NCBI GenBank assembly: GCA_024275015.1
Contig: JAJRZW010000064.1
Span: forward strand, 30,814 to 94,813
Direction of reading: 5' to 3'
From: Deltaproteobacteria bacterium
GTDB lineage: Bacteria; Desulfobacterota; Desulfobulbia; Desulfobulbales; JAJRZW01
Length of the DNA stretch: 64,000 nt
Under the pieces are notes generated by a model. It saw only the letters and a list, made by a program, of their open reading frames with translations, had not been told where the DNA came from and did not search any database. Both the position numbers and the translations under genes were made by a program. This document shows, in pieces, positions 38,946 to 48,827 of the stretch. Within the stretch, counting starts at the first letter, position 1, and every line of letters begins with the position of its first letter.

Positions 38946-41357
38946 TCAGAACTCAAGGGTGAAAATGGTCATAAACAGGGTTATGGAGCCGTCGTTGAAT
39001 CCGGCCATGAAAAGACCGGGTTTCGGCCCCGTGGCCAGGCTTCTTACCCCGTCGCCGCGGCCGTCGATAATCAGACGGCATTCTCCAGTGGTCACGTCCC
39101 ATATTTTGATAATGTCGTCTTCGCTGCCGCTTACGGCGTGACGGCCGTCAGCCATCATCAGGATCGAGGTTATGGCCTCGGTCCGGGGATGAAATTCTCT
39201 TATGAGTCTGCCGGTGGATCTTTCCCAGGCCTTGATGCTGCCGTCGGTGCTGGCGGAAACGAACTCCCGGTAACTGTTACCCGATGATAAACCTACGACC
39301 GGGAGGGTGTGGGCGTCAACTATTTTAATGCACTCGTTGCTGTCTTCTTCCCAATAATAGATCCTGCCGTCCTCGCTGCCGCTTACCAGGTCATGGCCCT
39401 TGTTGAAATAGCTTATTCCCGTGACCGCGCAATCGTTCTGGCGGTAAATGCCGATCCTGCCGCTTTCGAGGTCGAGAAGCTTTATGGTCCCGTGACCGTC
39501 GCCCGAGGCAAGGGTTTTGCCGTCGGGACTGAAGCTCATCGCCCGGATTGCGGCCTTGTGTTTGTGCGGGGATATCTTGTGGCCGTCGCGGCAGTCGATC
39601 AGTGTTATGCTGCCGTCTTCATAGCCGATGGCGATGTGGCGGCCGTTGGGAGCAACGCTGATTGCCCGGATCGACACATTTTTTTTGGCAAACGACTTGC
39701 TCGTCTCCCGGTCTGATATTTCCCGCAGGGTTAACCTGCCGTCCGGCCCCCCGTATATCATGCTCCTTGATCCGGGGATATGGCTCAGGGTGGTTACCGG
39801 GGTCTTGTTCCCGCTTAAGGTCATGATCCGCTGGCAGCCGATGGCCGTGGATGTTTTGCCCTGCCCCAGAAGCCAGTCGTATGCCTTTGAGAAAACACGG
39901 TCCTTGCGGAAACCGTTATTGAGCCAGGCGGTGGTCAGGACATCGTGGCAGGCGGCGGCCCGGTTGTTTTTCATGTGGTTTTTTATATTGCGCCGGATGG
40001 AATTATGCAGCTGGGCCTCTCTGAATACATTGAGACTTTCCGGCGGCAGGCAGAGCCTGAATTCAACCTCTGTCCCTCTGTCGGCATTTGATTTTCCCGC
40101 GGCATCAAGTCGCATTTCCTCCTTGAGGGCATCTTCAAGGGGAAGAAAGATGTCGGCATTAGGCAACATTTTTTGAGCTGCCTCAACCTGGCGGTAAAGC
40201 CTTCCGGCCTTAACCTTGCCCGATTTCCAGCGCAGGAGGATAAGGTTATGCAGTCCTTCGGGGAGGCCGTCGTTTAACTCCAGGGTTTCCAGGAGGCATT
40301 TTTCCGCCTCATCTTTTTTCCCCAACTCAAAGAGGGACACCGCGTGGTTATTGAGGCTGTCGGCGCGCAGATCGATACAGGGCAGTTCCGCGTAGGGGCA
40401 GGGTACCTTGAACAGTTCCAGGTGGATCTGATTGAGTTCATGACGGATTTCGGTAAAATCGTGATGGCGGCGGGCGGGATCGAAGGCCACGGCTTTTATG
40501 AGCAGTTTTTCGATCCGGGGGGGGAATCGGCCGCCGGCTGCCGGGGTCGGCAGGGGGATTTTCTGTTCAAGGTCATTACGCTTGAAGGGCCTCCTGCCGC
40601 AGAGCATGAGCCAGAGGCAGAGTCCGAAGGAGAATATGTCGCTTTTGGCGTCTATGTTATGGGCGGAACGTAACTGCTCCGGAGATGCGTAGGCGGGGGT
40701 GCCGCGGAACCCCACGGTTCCGTCCCGGGTCGCCGGCGTCAGGGCCGCGTTGTTTTCACGGCCGTTGCCGCTGGTGTTTTTACGCAGGAGGATGCCGAAA
40801 TCGGTTATTTTCAGGAGTGAATTTCTGGTGATCAGGATGTTCTGGGGCTTGATGTCCCGGTGAATTATGCCCTTGGCATGGGTGTATTCCATCCCGTGAC
40901 AGAATTGAATCGCAAGGCTTAAGGCGGTACGCATATCCCGGCAGCGTCCGGTTTTTATCCACTCCGCCAGGCTGCCGCCGTCGACGTATTCAATGAACAG
41001 GTGCGGAACCATGTTTATGTTCAGGACGTAATAGCAGCTGGCGATGTTGGGGTGCATCCCCATGCTGATCCAGGCGTCGGCCTCGGTAAGGATACGTTTC
41101 ATCCCCTCGGCGTCTTTTAAGACCTCGGGACGGGGGGACTTGATCGCCATCTTGACTCCCCATCCGAGATGTTCACAGAGGAACACGTGTCCCATTGATC
41201 CGGAGGTGATGTCAATGATCCGGTAGCGCTGTAGAATTATGTCTCCCGGTTGCCATTGAGGAGGGGCGCGTTTTACGGAGGGTTTGTTGCCCGGGACGTT
41301 GGCCGTGGACCTGATGATGGATGCGTACTTTCTGAAAATGGCGGTGAGCTTTTTCAA
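38946..41357 (-). CDS. Ser/Thr protein kinase with C-terminal WD40 repeats
   Basis: HAKGIIHRDIKPQNILITRNSLLKITDFGILL...GTPAYASPEQLRS; WD40 repeats SFSPDGKTLASGDGHGTIKLLDLESG. Confidence 0.95.
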   Translation of the reverse strand: MKKLTAIFRKYASIIRSTANVPGNKPSVKRAPPQWQPGDIILQRYRIIDITSGSMGHVFLCEHLGWGVKMAIKSPRPEVLKDAEGMKRILTEADAWISMGMHPNIASCYYVLNINMVPHLFIEYVDGGSLAEWIKTGRCRDMRTALSLAIQFCHGMEYTHAKGIIHRDIKPQNILITRNSLLKITDFGILLRKNTSGNGRENNAALTPATRDGTVGFRGTPAYASPEQLRSAHNIDAKSDIFSFGLCLWLMLCGRRPFKRNDLEQKIPLPTPAAGGRFPPRIEKLLIKAVAFDPARRHHDFTEIRHELNQIHLELFKVPCPYAELPCIDLRADSLNNHAVSLFELGKKDEAEKCLLETLELNDGLPEGLHNLILLRWKSGKVKAGRLYRQVEAAQKMLPNADIFLPLEDALKEEMRLDAAGKSNADRGTEVEFRLCLPPESLNVFREAQLHNSIRRNIKNHMKNNRAAACHDVLTTAWLNNGFRKDRVFSKAYDWLLGQGKTSTAIGCQRIMTLSGNKTPVTTLSHIPGSRSMIYGGPDGRLTLREISDRETSKSFAKKNVSIRAISVAPNGRHIAIGYEDGSITLIDCRDGHKISPHKHKAAIRAMSFSPDGKTLASGDGHGTIKLLDLESGRIGIYRQNDCAVTGISYFNKGHDLVSGSEDGRIYYWEEDSNECIKIVDAHTLPVVGLSSGNSYREFVSASTDGSIKAWERSTGRLIREFHPRTEAITSILMMADGRHAVSGSEDDIIKIWDVTTGECRLIIDGRGDGVRSLATGPKPGLFMAGFNDGSITLFMTIFTLEF

Positions 41358-41368
41358 GTCGCGGATAG

Positions 41369-41426
41369 TTGCTGGCCTCGCAATAAATGATGGACCCGTT
41401 TCTGTTTGAGATATTTACGAATTCAT
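41369..41426. repeat. Inverted, deleted copy of the 31371-31470 element
   Basis: reverse complement gatgaattcgtaaatatctcaaacagaaacgggtccatcatttattgcgaggccagc. Confidence 0.5.
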
Positions 41427-41487
41427 CTTAATTTACGGCAAGGTGGTCGCTACCTGCTTGTGCGGTAAGTCCTGTCGCGGGTCCGGA

Positions 41488-42201
41488 TCAGTCAAATCTG
41501 ATCCGGTTGTCGCCGACCTCAATCAGGTCTCCCCTGCGTAGTTGTTGCTCTTCTTTGATTTTGGTGCCGTTAATCCTGGTTTTGGCCCAGCTTGACTGGG
41601 GGACGAGAAAGAAATTATTCCCCCGGCTGATGATGTAGAATTGTGATTTGGCGACCCAGAACCCCTGGATGACCATGTCGCAGGAGGGGGATTTGCCGAT
41701 TTTAACACTGTCCTTGTCGTCCAAAATCAGGGTCGCGGGCGCGACCTGGCCTCCGACGGCAGTGAGAGAATTGCCCCTGTGCCTGACGCCCCGGGGGGTC
41801 TTTACGATCTCCTGGGTTGAGGTTTTGCGAGCCTTGGAGCTGACAAATATGGTTTCATCGTTCAGGTCGGGGGTGGATGATGATTCAAGATAGGTCCCCA
41901 GGTGATCAACCGCTTCCGCCGGCTGCAGGTGAAATTTACCGATTTCGATGGCGTCGTTTTTTGCCACCGGAATCGATGATTCGATTTTCTCTCCGTTAAC
42001 TTTGGTCCCGTTCAGACTGTACAGGTCGGTGAGGTAGTATATCCCCCCCTTCAGTTCCAGGCTCGAGTGCTGTCTTGAGATGGCGGTGTTGTCAACCACC
42101 ACGTCGGCATCGCTGCCGCGACCGATGGTTAATACCTGACCGTCGCTGATGGTGAAGCGTTTGATGATTTTATCGTTGAGAGAAAGAACCCACTCGTCCA
42201 T
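41488..42201 (-). CDS. Double FHA-domain protein
   Basis: LTIGRGSDADVVVDNTAISRQHSSLEL...LYSLNGTKVNGEKI and second degenerate FHA (VKIGKSPSCDMVIQG). Confidence 0.93.
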   Translation of the reverse strand: MDEWVLSLNDKIIKRFTISDGQVLTIGRGSDADVVVDNTAISRQHSSLELKGGIYYLTDLYSLNGTKVNGEKIESSIPVAKNDAIEIGKFHLQPAEAVDHLGTYLESSSTPDLNDETIFVSSKARKTSTQEIVKTPRGVRHRGNSLTAVGGQVAPATLILDDKDSVKIGKSPSCDMVIQGFWVAKSQFYIISRGNNFFLVPQSSWAKTRINGTKIKEEQQLRRGDLIEVGDNRIRFD

Positions 42202-42269
42202 AATCGTCCTCTGATCTGGTTGCGCAGGCATGTTCGTTCCTGCGTTGATATGGATTTAGCCACTTTCCT

Positions 42270-42341
42270 TAATTCAAGCCGGCAAAATCGGCGGCATGTC
42301 CATGCTTAGGCTGCCCGTCTGTTTTTCAACGGGATGGTAAT
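42270..42341. repeat. Half copy of repeat family A
   Basis: aattcaagccggcaaaatcggcggcatgtccatgcttaggctgcccgtctgtttttcaacgggatggt. Confidence 0.55.
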
Positions 42342-42454
42342 ATACCGCATGGGAATAATATAACAAAAACCTCGGCGGCGTAAGAAAAAAACTACAATCA
42401 CAACGGTTTTTGTGATGAAATACAAGGAGTATGAGCAGGTTGCGGCTGTCTGTT

Positions 42455-42590
42455 CGTAAAATGGCTGTTTCGTCCGGTTTCTGCTCTGTGCGAAACGAAT
42501 AAGGCTCTGGAATCAAATAGATGCCTGCGCTTATTCTTTTTGTGATCTTTTGTCTCGAACGAAAAGCATTATTTGTTGACAGGCATTATT
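42455..42590. repeat. Possible diverged repeat family C copy
   Basis: aaaatggctgtttcgtccgg...tgtctcgaacgaaaagcattatttgttgacaggc. Confidence 0.4.
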
Positions 42591-42667
42591 ACTGAACCCA
42601 CGCCCGGTCGTTACAAGGCCGGCAAAGGTAAACCATTCGGCAGGCACGGGGCGGAAAACCAAGATTT

Positions 42668-44188
42668 ATGACGGAAAACAGGAAAATTGATTTTAAGGAC
42701 CGGGATGTGTCATCACGTCTGGGGGAGATTTTTACCCTGATCAACATGACCGATCTCCCGGCGATGAGTCCTCATGTCCGGGAGTTAATGGCCCTGGCCT
42801 ATAATTCAAAGGCCGGGTCCGACCAGTTGGCGGCGGTGATCCTGAAGGATTATTCCCTGACCAATAAGGTGTTGCAGTTGGTTAATTCCGCCTATTACGG
42901 CCTGTCGCAGAAGGTCAGTTCCATCTCTCGGGCCGTGACCATTATCGGTTTTGAGGCGATCAGAAACATGGCCTGCGGGATCGCTATTTTTGATGATTTC
43001 GTCAAAAGCGGGGTGGAGCGGGATGGTATAAGTAAATTGATGACCAAGTCCTTTCTGAGCGGGATATGGGCCCGGACCCTGTGTGCTTCAAGGGGGATAA
43101 ATGTTCAGGCCGAGGAGGTCTTCATCTGCAGCCTGCTGCATAACCTCGGTCGGGTCATCGTCTGTATTTACCTGCCCGAGGTTCATAATCTCATTGAAGA
43201 GGGGCGGCGGCAGGGTCTTGGTAATGACGAGGCGGCATGGATGGCCCTTGGGGAAATCAGTCTGGCCGAAATCGGCCGGGAGGTTGCCCGGTTCTGGAAT
43301 ATGAGCGACAAGATTGTTGCTTCCATGGAGGTTGCTCCACCGCTGCCGGAAAGCACCTGTGATGAGGCTGGAATAGCCCGCTGTCTTGCCGATTTCAGTA
43401 ACCGTTTCACCGAATTTATCTGTGACCGGGATGATTTTGAGGCCTTGTTTGTTGAGTATGGCCCGTTTTTTGGAATTTCGGCCCCGGCGGCGGTGAAATT
43501 GATGCTTGAATGCGTTGATGAATCGGCGGGGTTTTCCCGGGCGGTCGGTTATGGTCTGGGGCGGCTCAAGGTGCGGGCCCATCTTGTCAGACTGGTGGAA
43601 GAGTTCAAGGCAAGGCGGAGTCTGGTCCAGGAAGAGGAGGAGGGGGGCAAGGTTATCAAGGGGCGGGGAGGCCGGGACGAGCTTGAAAATCTGCAAAGAC
43701 AGGTAGGTGGAGAACTGACAGGAGCCTTTGACATGAAACATTTTTGTCAAGCCCTTGTCCGGGGTCTTAATCAGGCCATGGGTTTTGACCGGGCCGTGGT
43801 CGGGCTTATCCGTAAAGTTCACCGGCGTCCGTCTCTGCTGTGCAGGTTTTTTTCCGGGAATGTTGATGGCGGTTTTGCCCATCTGCTCGAGAAAGAATTC
43901 GAACGCGATGAAAGTCCTCTGCGCATCGCCTTTGCCACCCGGAAGGAAATGGTTCTGCTGCCGGAGGTTTTATCGGGGGTGGGTACTGAACTTGCGCCGC
44001 TGCTTGCCGGGCGGCGGGTATATCTTCTGCCTCTGGTCTATCGGAGTGGGGTCTCGGGGTTGATCTATCTTGATCGTCAAGGTGGCTCCCTTAGTGAACG
44101 GAAAATAAAGGTTCTGAAAATTCTGCGTCAATATGGCGAGATGGCAATAAAAAAATATCGGGTCGCCGGGGGACGGAACAGTAAATGA
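42668..44188 (+). CDS. HDOD-domain signalling protein
   Basis: LPAMSPHVRELMALAYNSKAGSDQLAAVILKDYSLTNKVLQLVNSAYYGLSQKVSSISRAVTIIGFEAIRNMA. Confidence 0.92.
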   Translation: MTENRKIDFKDRDVSSRLGEIFTLINMTDLPAMSPHVRELMALAYNSKAGSDQLAAVILKDYSLTNKVLQLVNSAYYGLSQKVSSISRAVTIIGFEAIRNMACGIAIFDDFVKSGVERDGISKLMTKSFLSGIWARTLCASRGINVQAEEVFICSLLHNLGRVIVCIYLPEVHNLIEEGRRQGLGNDEAAWMALGEISLAEIGREVARFWNMSDKIVASMEVAPPLPESTCDEAGIARCLADFSNRFTEFICDRDDFEALFVEYGPFFGISAPAAVKLMLECVDESAGFSRAVGYGLGRLKVRAHLVRLVEEFKARRSLVQEEEEGGKVIKGRGGRDELENLQRQVGGELTGAFDMKHFCQALVRGLNQAMGFDRAVVGLIRKVHRRPSLLCRFFSGNVDGGFAHLLEKEFERDESPLRIAFATRKEMVLLPEVLSGVGTELAPLLAGRRVYLLPLVYRSGVSGLIYLDRQGGSLSERKIKVLKILRQYGEMAIKKYRVAGGRNSK

Positions 44189-45720
44189 ACGATCAGGATA
44201 AATCGCCGTCGGATGGGGCCGGGACACGGTTGGCCGAGGTTTTCGCCGGGATGAATCTGAGCGAATTGCCGGCCATGAGCGCCCATGTGCATGAGCTCAT
44301 CTCCCTTACTCACAGTTCCCACAGTGCCGCCTATGAGCTTTCCAAGGTGGTACTTAAGGATTACTCCCTGACCAATAAGGTCCTGCAGGTGGTCAATTCC
44401 GCCTATTACGCTCTGGAAAAGCCGGTGACCTCAATATCCCGGGCGGTTACTATTCTTGGTTTCGACGCGGTCCGGGATCTGGCCATGGCCATTGCCATTT
44501 TTGAGGATTTTATAAAATCCGGGGTCGAAAAGGAGGGGATCAGCAAGATCCTTGCCCGGTCGTTTCTGAGCGCCATTGAGGCCCGGGAGATCGTTGCCCG
44601 GAAAAAGCTCCCTTTTTCTCCGGAAGAGTCTTTTATCTGCGCCCTGCTCCATAATCTGGGCCGGATAATTGTCTGCGTCTATCTCCCTGACCGTTATCAG
44701 CAGGTAGAAAAGTTGACTGGCGCCGGGGCTGGGGCGGAAGAGGCCGAGGCCAGGATTCTTGACGGGTTGAAGTTCGAAGATATAGGCCAGGAAATCGCTC
44801 GTTTCTGGAACCTGGGCGACAGCGTGATCGCGGCAATGGTGCATCAGCCGCGAATGCCCCGTAATCGTAACGATCAGGTCGGCTGTATGGCAAATATCGC
44901 CGCCATGAGCAACCAGATGACAGACTGCGTCTGTGACGGTGGGGATCTTCGACAGGTGGTCAAACGCTACCGCAAGCTGGCGGGCCTGAGTATTGACGAG
45001 GCGGTGGAGATTATCAGTTCAAGCGTCGAGGCCTCCGAGGATATCTCCGATGCCATGCGTTTCGGTCTGTCGCGGCTGCGGATTAAAAGTCGTCTGGCCC
45101 GGGTGAGGAAGGAGGTCGGCGGAAAAGGGGAAAAAACAGCGGCCCCATCGTCTGCCGGGGCGGTGTCGGCGGATGACGGCCGGGCCGGGCTGCCGACGGA
45201 CGGCGGTAAATCAGTAAATGATTTTATCCGTGAGATCACCGAGATCCTGACCTCTGATTTTCAGATCAACGATTTTTATGTCAACCTCCTTGAGGGTCTC
45301 TACCGGGGCATAGGGTTTGATCGGATCATCCTCGCCGTTGTCCGGCTTGAGGATAAACAACATGTCCTCGTCGGTCGCTTCGGCCTTGGAGATGCCGAAC
45401 CGGCGACCATTCACGCCATCCGTCATTCCCTTGCCGCTGACGACCCGGTGGCCGCCGGGTTGCGGCAATGTCAGGATCAGGTATTTCCCGCGGCGGAAAA
45501 AAAGGGATTGCCGGGGGTTTTTCGCGCTTTAACCCGTGGCCGGACGGCCTATCTCCTCCCGGTGTGCCTGTTCGGCAAGGCAATTGCCCTGATATATATG
45601 GACCGCCTGGGCAAAAGGCCGTTGCTGACCCCGGGTGAGATGAAGAGCGCCCGTCTATTCCGTGATCTCGCGGTCATGGCCCTGCAGAAAATGGCCGTCG
45701 GGCCGGGAAGAGGGGATTAA
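44185..45720 (+). CDS. HDOD-domain signalling protein (paralogue of preceding gene)
   Basis: LPAMSAHVHELISLTHSSHSAAYELSKVVLKDYSLTNKVLQVVNSAYYALEKPVTSISRAVTILGFDAVRDLA. Confidence 0.92.
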   Translation: MNDQDKSPSDGAGTRLAEVFAGMNLSELPAMSAHVHELISLTHSSHSAAYELSKVVLKDYSLTNKVLQVVNSAYYALEKPVTSISRAVTILGFDAVRDLAMAIAIFEDFIKSGVEKEGISKILARSFLSAIEAREIVARKKLPFSPEESFICALLHNLGRIIVCVYLPDRYQQVEKLTGAGAGAEEAEARILDGLKFEDIGQEIARFWNLGDSVIAAMVHQPRMPRNRNDQVGCMANIAAMSNQMTDCVCDGGDLRQVVKRYRKLAGLSIDEAVEIISSSVEASEDISDAMRFGLSRLRIKSRLARVRKEVGGKGEKTAAPSSAGAVSADDGRAGLPTDGGKSVNDFIREITEILTSDFQINDFYVNLLEGLYRGIGFDRIILAVVRLEDKQHVLVGRFGLGDAEPATIHAIRHSLAADDPVAAGLRQCQDQVFPAAEKKGLPGVFRALTRGRTAYLLPVCLFGKAIALIYMDRLGKRPLLTPGEMKSARLFRDLAVMALQKMAVGPGRGD

Positions 45721-45726
45721 CCCGGG

Positions 45727-47139
45727 TTAAATTTTCTGTTTTTCCAGGTGTTTGATCTTTTTCATGGTTTCCTCCGCCTTTTTTTGCAGAGGTGATTCGG
45801 ACGGCAGCAGTTCCATGGCCTTTTTAAATTCCCTGATTGCCGCCTTTCCCCGACCGCCATACCATTGCGACAGTCCCAGATGGTAATGGGCGGCGCCGTG
45901 GCTGCCAAGGGCGTCAAGGCAGAGGCCCTGATGCAGGTGGAGGCTTGCGGAAAAGGCGAGGGTGCTGCCGGTCCGGCGATATAACTTCAGGGCGGCGTTA
46001 TAGCGGCCGCGTTCTTCAAGGGTACGGGCGAGGTAAAAGGTATTATAGGCATCGGGGTTTGTTTCATGGGCCCTTTTCAGAACTTTTTCCGCTGCCGCCA
46101 ATCGTCCGGCCCGGAACAGGGTGACCCCGAGGTCGGTCTTTATCACCGTTTGGGTGGGGAAATATTGTTCCACCCGCCGCAGGCGTTTTTCCGCGTTTTG
46201 GTAATCCCCCTGTTCAAGGCTGTTCAAGGCCATGCCGTACAGATTGAACTGTTTGCGTCCGGCCGCGGATGCTTTTTGGGGTTCGTTCAGGCCGATACCG
46301 CCGGAGAGAGAACTGCTCAGGGACATGATCCGCAGGCGGAACCTCTTGAAAACGAAGTCATCGGGTCTGGCTGTTGTTTTCGGGCGGGTATATTTATCCC
46401 TTTGCAGCAGATCCCGGATATATTCCATCCTTGCCCCGGGATCGGGGTGGGTAAGGAGATAAGACGGCAGACTGGCACTCTGGATGATCGATATACGGCG
46501 CATCCGTTTAAGCATGGTCAGCATCGCCCCGCGGTCACGGCCCATTTCTCCCATCCAGTTATAGGCCAGACGATCGGCCTCCTCTTCGTCCTCGCGGCTG
46601 AATTTCAGGGCCATGGATGCATTGGCGGCCATGGAGCCGGCGATCATGGCGTTGCCGATGGGACCGGCGCCGATGGCGATTCCGGCTATGAGCAGGGCGA
46701 GGGTGCCGATTCCGACCTTGGTGGATTTCTCCATCTGCCGGGCGATATGGCGGCTCTGGATATGGCCGACTTCATGGGCGATGACCGCGGCCAGTTCATC
46801 TTCGTTTTCACAGGCGGCGATAAGGCCGCTGTGGACGAAAATGAGCCCGGATGGGGCGGCAAAGGCGTTGAATTCGCGGTCGTCGATGACAAAAAAATGA
46901 AAGTCGAAAAAGGTGGTGCCCGAAGCGCGGACGATTTCCTGGCCGAGATTGTTGATATACTCGACCACATCGGGCTCTTCGATGAGCTTGAATTTACGGC
47001 TGACCAGGGATAAAAGTTTTTCCCCGACCTCTTTTTCCTGTTTGATCCCGAATTCGGCGGCAGCAGGAAGAGGTATGGCGGCGATGAGGAAGAAGAACAG
47101 CACCGCCAGGGCCAGGGGCCGTAATTTAAGGCTGGTCAT
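45727..47139 (-). CDS. M48 family metalloprotease with TPR (BepA-like)
   Basis: LAAVIAHEVGHIQSRHIARQ; signal peptide; C-terminal TPR. Confidence 0.92.
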   Translation of the reverse strand: MTSLKLRPLALAVLFFFLIAAIPLPAAAEFGIKQEKEVGEKLLSLVSRKFKLIEEPDVVEYINNLGQEIVRASGTTFFDFHFFVIDDREFNAFAAPSGLIFVHSGLIAACENEDELAAVIAHEVGHIQSRHIARQMEKSTKVGIGTLALLIAGIAIGAGPIGNAMIAGSMAANASMALKFSREDEEEADRLAYNWMGEMGRDRGAMLTMLKRMRRISIIQSASLPSYLLTHPDPGARMEYIRDLLQRDKYTRPKTTARPDDFVFKRFRLRIMSLSSSLSGGIGLNEPQKASAAGRKQFNLYGMALNSLEQGDYQNAEKRLRRVEQYFPTQTVIKTDLGVTLFRAGRLAAAEKVLKRAHETNPDAYNTFYLARTLEERGRYNAALKLYRRTGSTLAFSASLHLHQGLCLDALGSHGAAHYHLGLSQWYGGRGKAAIREFKKAMELLPSESPLQKKAEETMKKIKHLEKQKI

Positions 47140-47146
47140 CACGGAG

Positions 47147-48430
47147 TCAGTCGTCAAAATCGCCTTCCGGGCCGCGGTCGTGGTTGAGATCGGCGGCCAT
47201 GGCCGCGATCCGGTCGCCACTCCAGTCACGGGGGTCTTCGGTTCGTTCGCATTTGGGGACGGGGGTGGCGCAACCGGATGTTAAAATAGCGTCAATGGTG
47301 GCCTCGGCAGTGTTGCCGGCGTTAAAAACCCCGGTTAAAAGGGAAAAGACGAAGTCTTCAACCCGGGCCGCCATTCGGTCCCGGATTGTCTGCGGTTGTG
47401 CCATTATCCGGTTTTCAAAGGGGAGATTGAGCTTTTTATAGTTGCCTCTACTCCAGCCGTTTTCGGCGGCGAAATTCTTCATCTCCTGCCACAGGTTTTC
47501 AGTGAGTCCCTCGCCGGGAACCTTGATGAATTCACCACGGTCATCCAGGATGGCGTTACCGTAGTCGTTGACCTCGAGCCCCCATGAGATCATTTGCAGG
47601 GCGGTGGCAACATTGGCCTTGGTGGTTCTGGTCTCAGCGGCGATCCGGCGCAGACGTTTGGTGCTGTTGCCCGAGGTGCCGTGCTGGGCCCCGCTTGTCC
47701 CGTATGGTTTGAGCTTTTCGTGGATCGCGGTGGTAAGTTCCACCTGGATTCCCTGTCCCGAGGTCTCGATTCCGTGGGTGGTGCCGTTGTTGAGGGCGAT
47801 CCAGTCGGGGAAGATGTTGTGGGCGTTTAGGCCCCGGATCAGAAACAGGGCTTCGCCGGCGGAAGAGAGGCCTTCGCTGCCCTTGATTTCGCCAACCTCG
47901 GTTTCAAGCCCGGCCCAGGCGGGAACGAACTGGGTCAGGGCCAGGTTGGCGAGGAGGTTTTTGTCGTCGGTCATGTGGGAGGCGTCGATGGCGATTGAGG
48001 TTATCCCGGCCTCGAACAGGGTCGGGATTTCGACCTTGGCGAAGTCGAGGTCACCTTCCTGCTTGATGCCGTAATGGTCGGCGTGAATGGCCACCGGCAC
48101 CGTGATTCCCATCTCGTTGCACAGGGCGTCGACCTGGCGGGCTATGTTCCAGTAGTTGGTGGCGCAATATGCGGCAGCGCCGCCCTCGGAACGGGCGATT
48201 TCGATGATGACCGCGCTGTCGGCCTTCTGGGCCGCGGCCAGCGTTCCCCTGATGACCAGATGATTGCGGCCGTTGGCGGCAATGGTCATTGCCGCTCCCT
48301 TGGCCAGGAGACCGCGGTCGATAAATTTGCCGCTGACAATCAGGGCCCGTGAGTTGGGAAAGAGTTTGACGATATTTTCGGGGCGGCCGACGGCCAGGGC
48401 CCGGGTGAAACCGGTGCGGCTCACGGTCAT
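47147..48430 (-). CDS. Class II aldolase (fructose-bisphosphate aldolase family)
   Basis: VPVAIHADHYGI...ITSIAIDASHMTDDKNL...LALNNGTTHGIE...YGTSGAQHGTSGN. Confidence 0.75.
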   Translation of the reverse strand: MTVSRTGFTRALAVGRPENIVKLFPNSRALIVSGKFIDRGLLAKGAAMTIAANGRNHLVIRGTLAAAQKADSAVIIEIARSEGGAAAYCATNYWNIARQVDALCNEMGITVPVAIHADHYGIKQEGDLDFAKVEIPTLFEAGITSIAIDASHMTDDKNLLANLALTQFVPAWAGLETEVGEIKGSEGLSSAGEALFLIRGLNAHNIFPDWIALNNGTTHGIETSGQGIQVELTTAIHEKLKPYGTSGAQHGTSGNSTKRLRRIAAETRTTKANVATALQMISWGLEVNDYGNAILDDRGEFIKVPGEGLTENLWQEMKNFAAENGWSRGNYKKLNLPFENRIMAQPQTIRDRMAARVEDFVFSLLTGVFNAGNTAEATIDAILTSGCATPVPKCERTEDPRDWSGDRIAAMAADLNHDRGPEGDFDD

Positions 48431-48509
48431 GGGAAATTCTCCTTTTTCTTTTTCATAAATATGCCGGTAGCGCCTGCGGGGGTTTTTGGGGCTTTGCAGG
48501 GGCAACCAT

Positions 48510-48666
48510 TATCAGAGTGTTGAAAAAGCCGTCCTGGTTTTTTCAACCGCCGGTTGGATAAAACAAGTTTCATCCAACCTCTCGATTGCACCGGGTTTTT
48601 TAAACCGGTGAAATCGGCGGCGCGTCCATGCGCCGCAACCAGCCCGTTTTTCAACGGACTGTTATA
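48510..48666. repeat. Repeat family A, full-length element
   Basis: gttgaaaaagccgtcctggttttttcaaccgccggttggataaaacaagtttcatccaacctctcgatt...cccgtttttcaacggactgtta. Confidence 0.85.
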
Positions 48667-48827
48667 CGGATTGTCCGCATTCTACAATAAAGTTCCATCT
48701 TATTGCCAAGGGATTTTGTCGTCAGGGACGTTGTTGGTTTATATCTCCTTGAAAAAGGTGAAAAACTGCGTCATAAACAATTCTTGCTCGAGTTTTTGCA
48801 GAGCATTTTTTTATGGTGGAGACGTGA

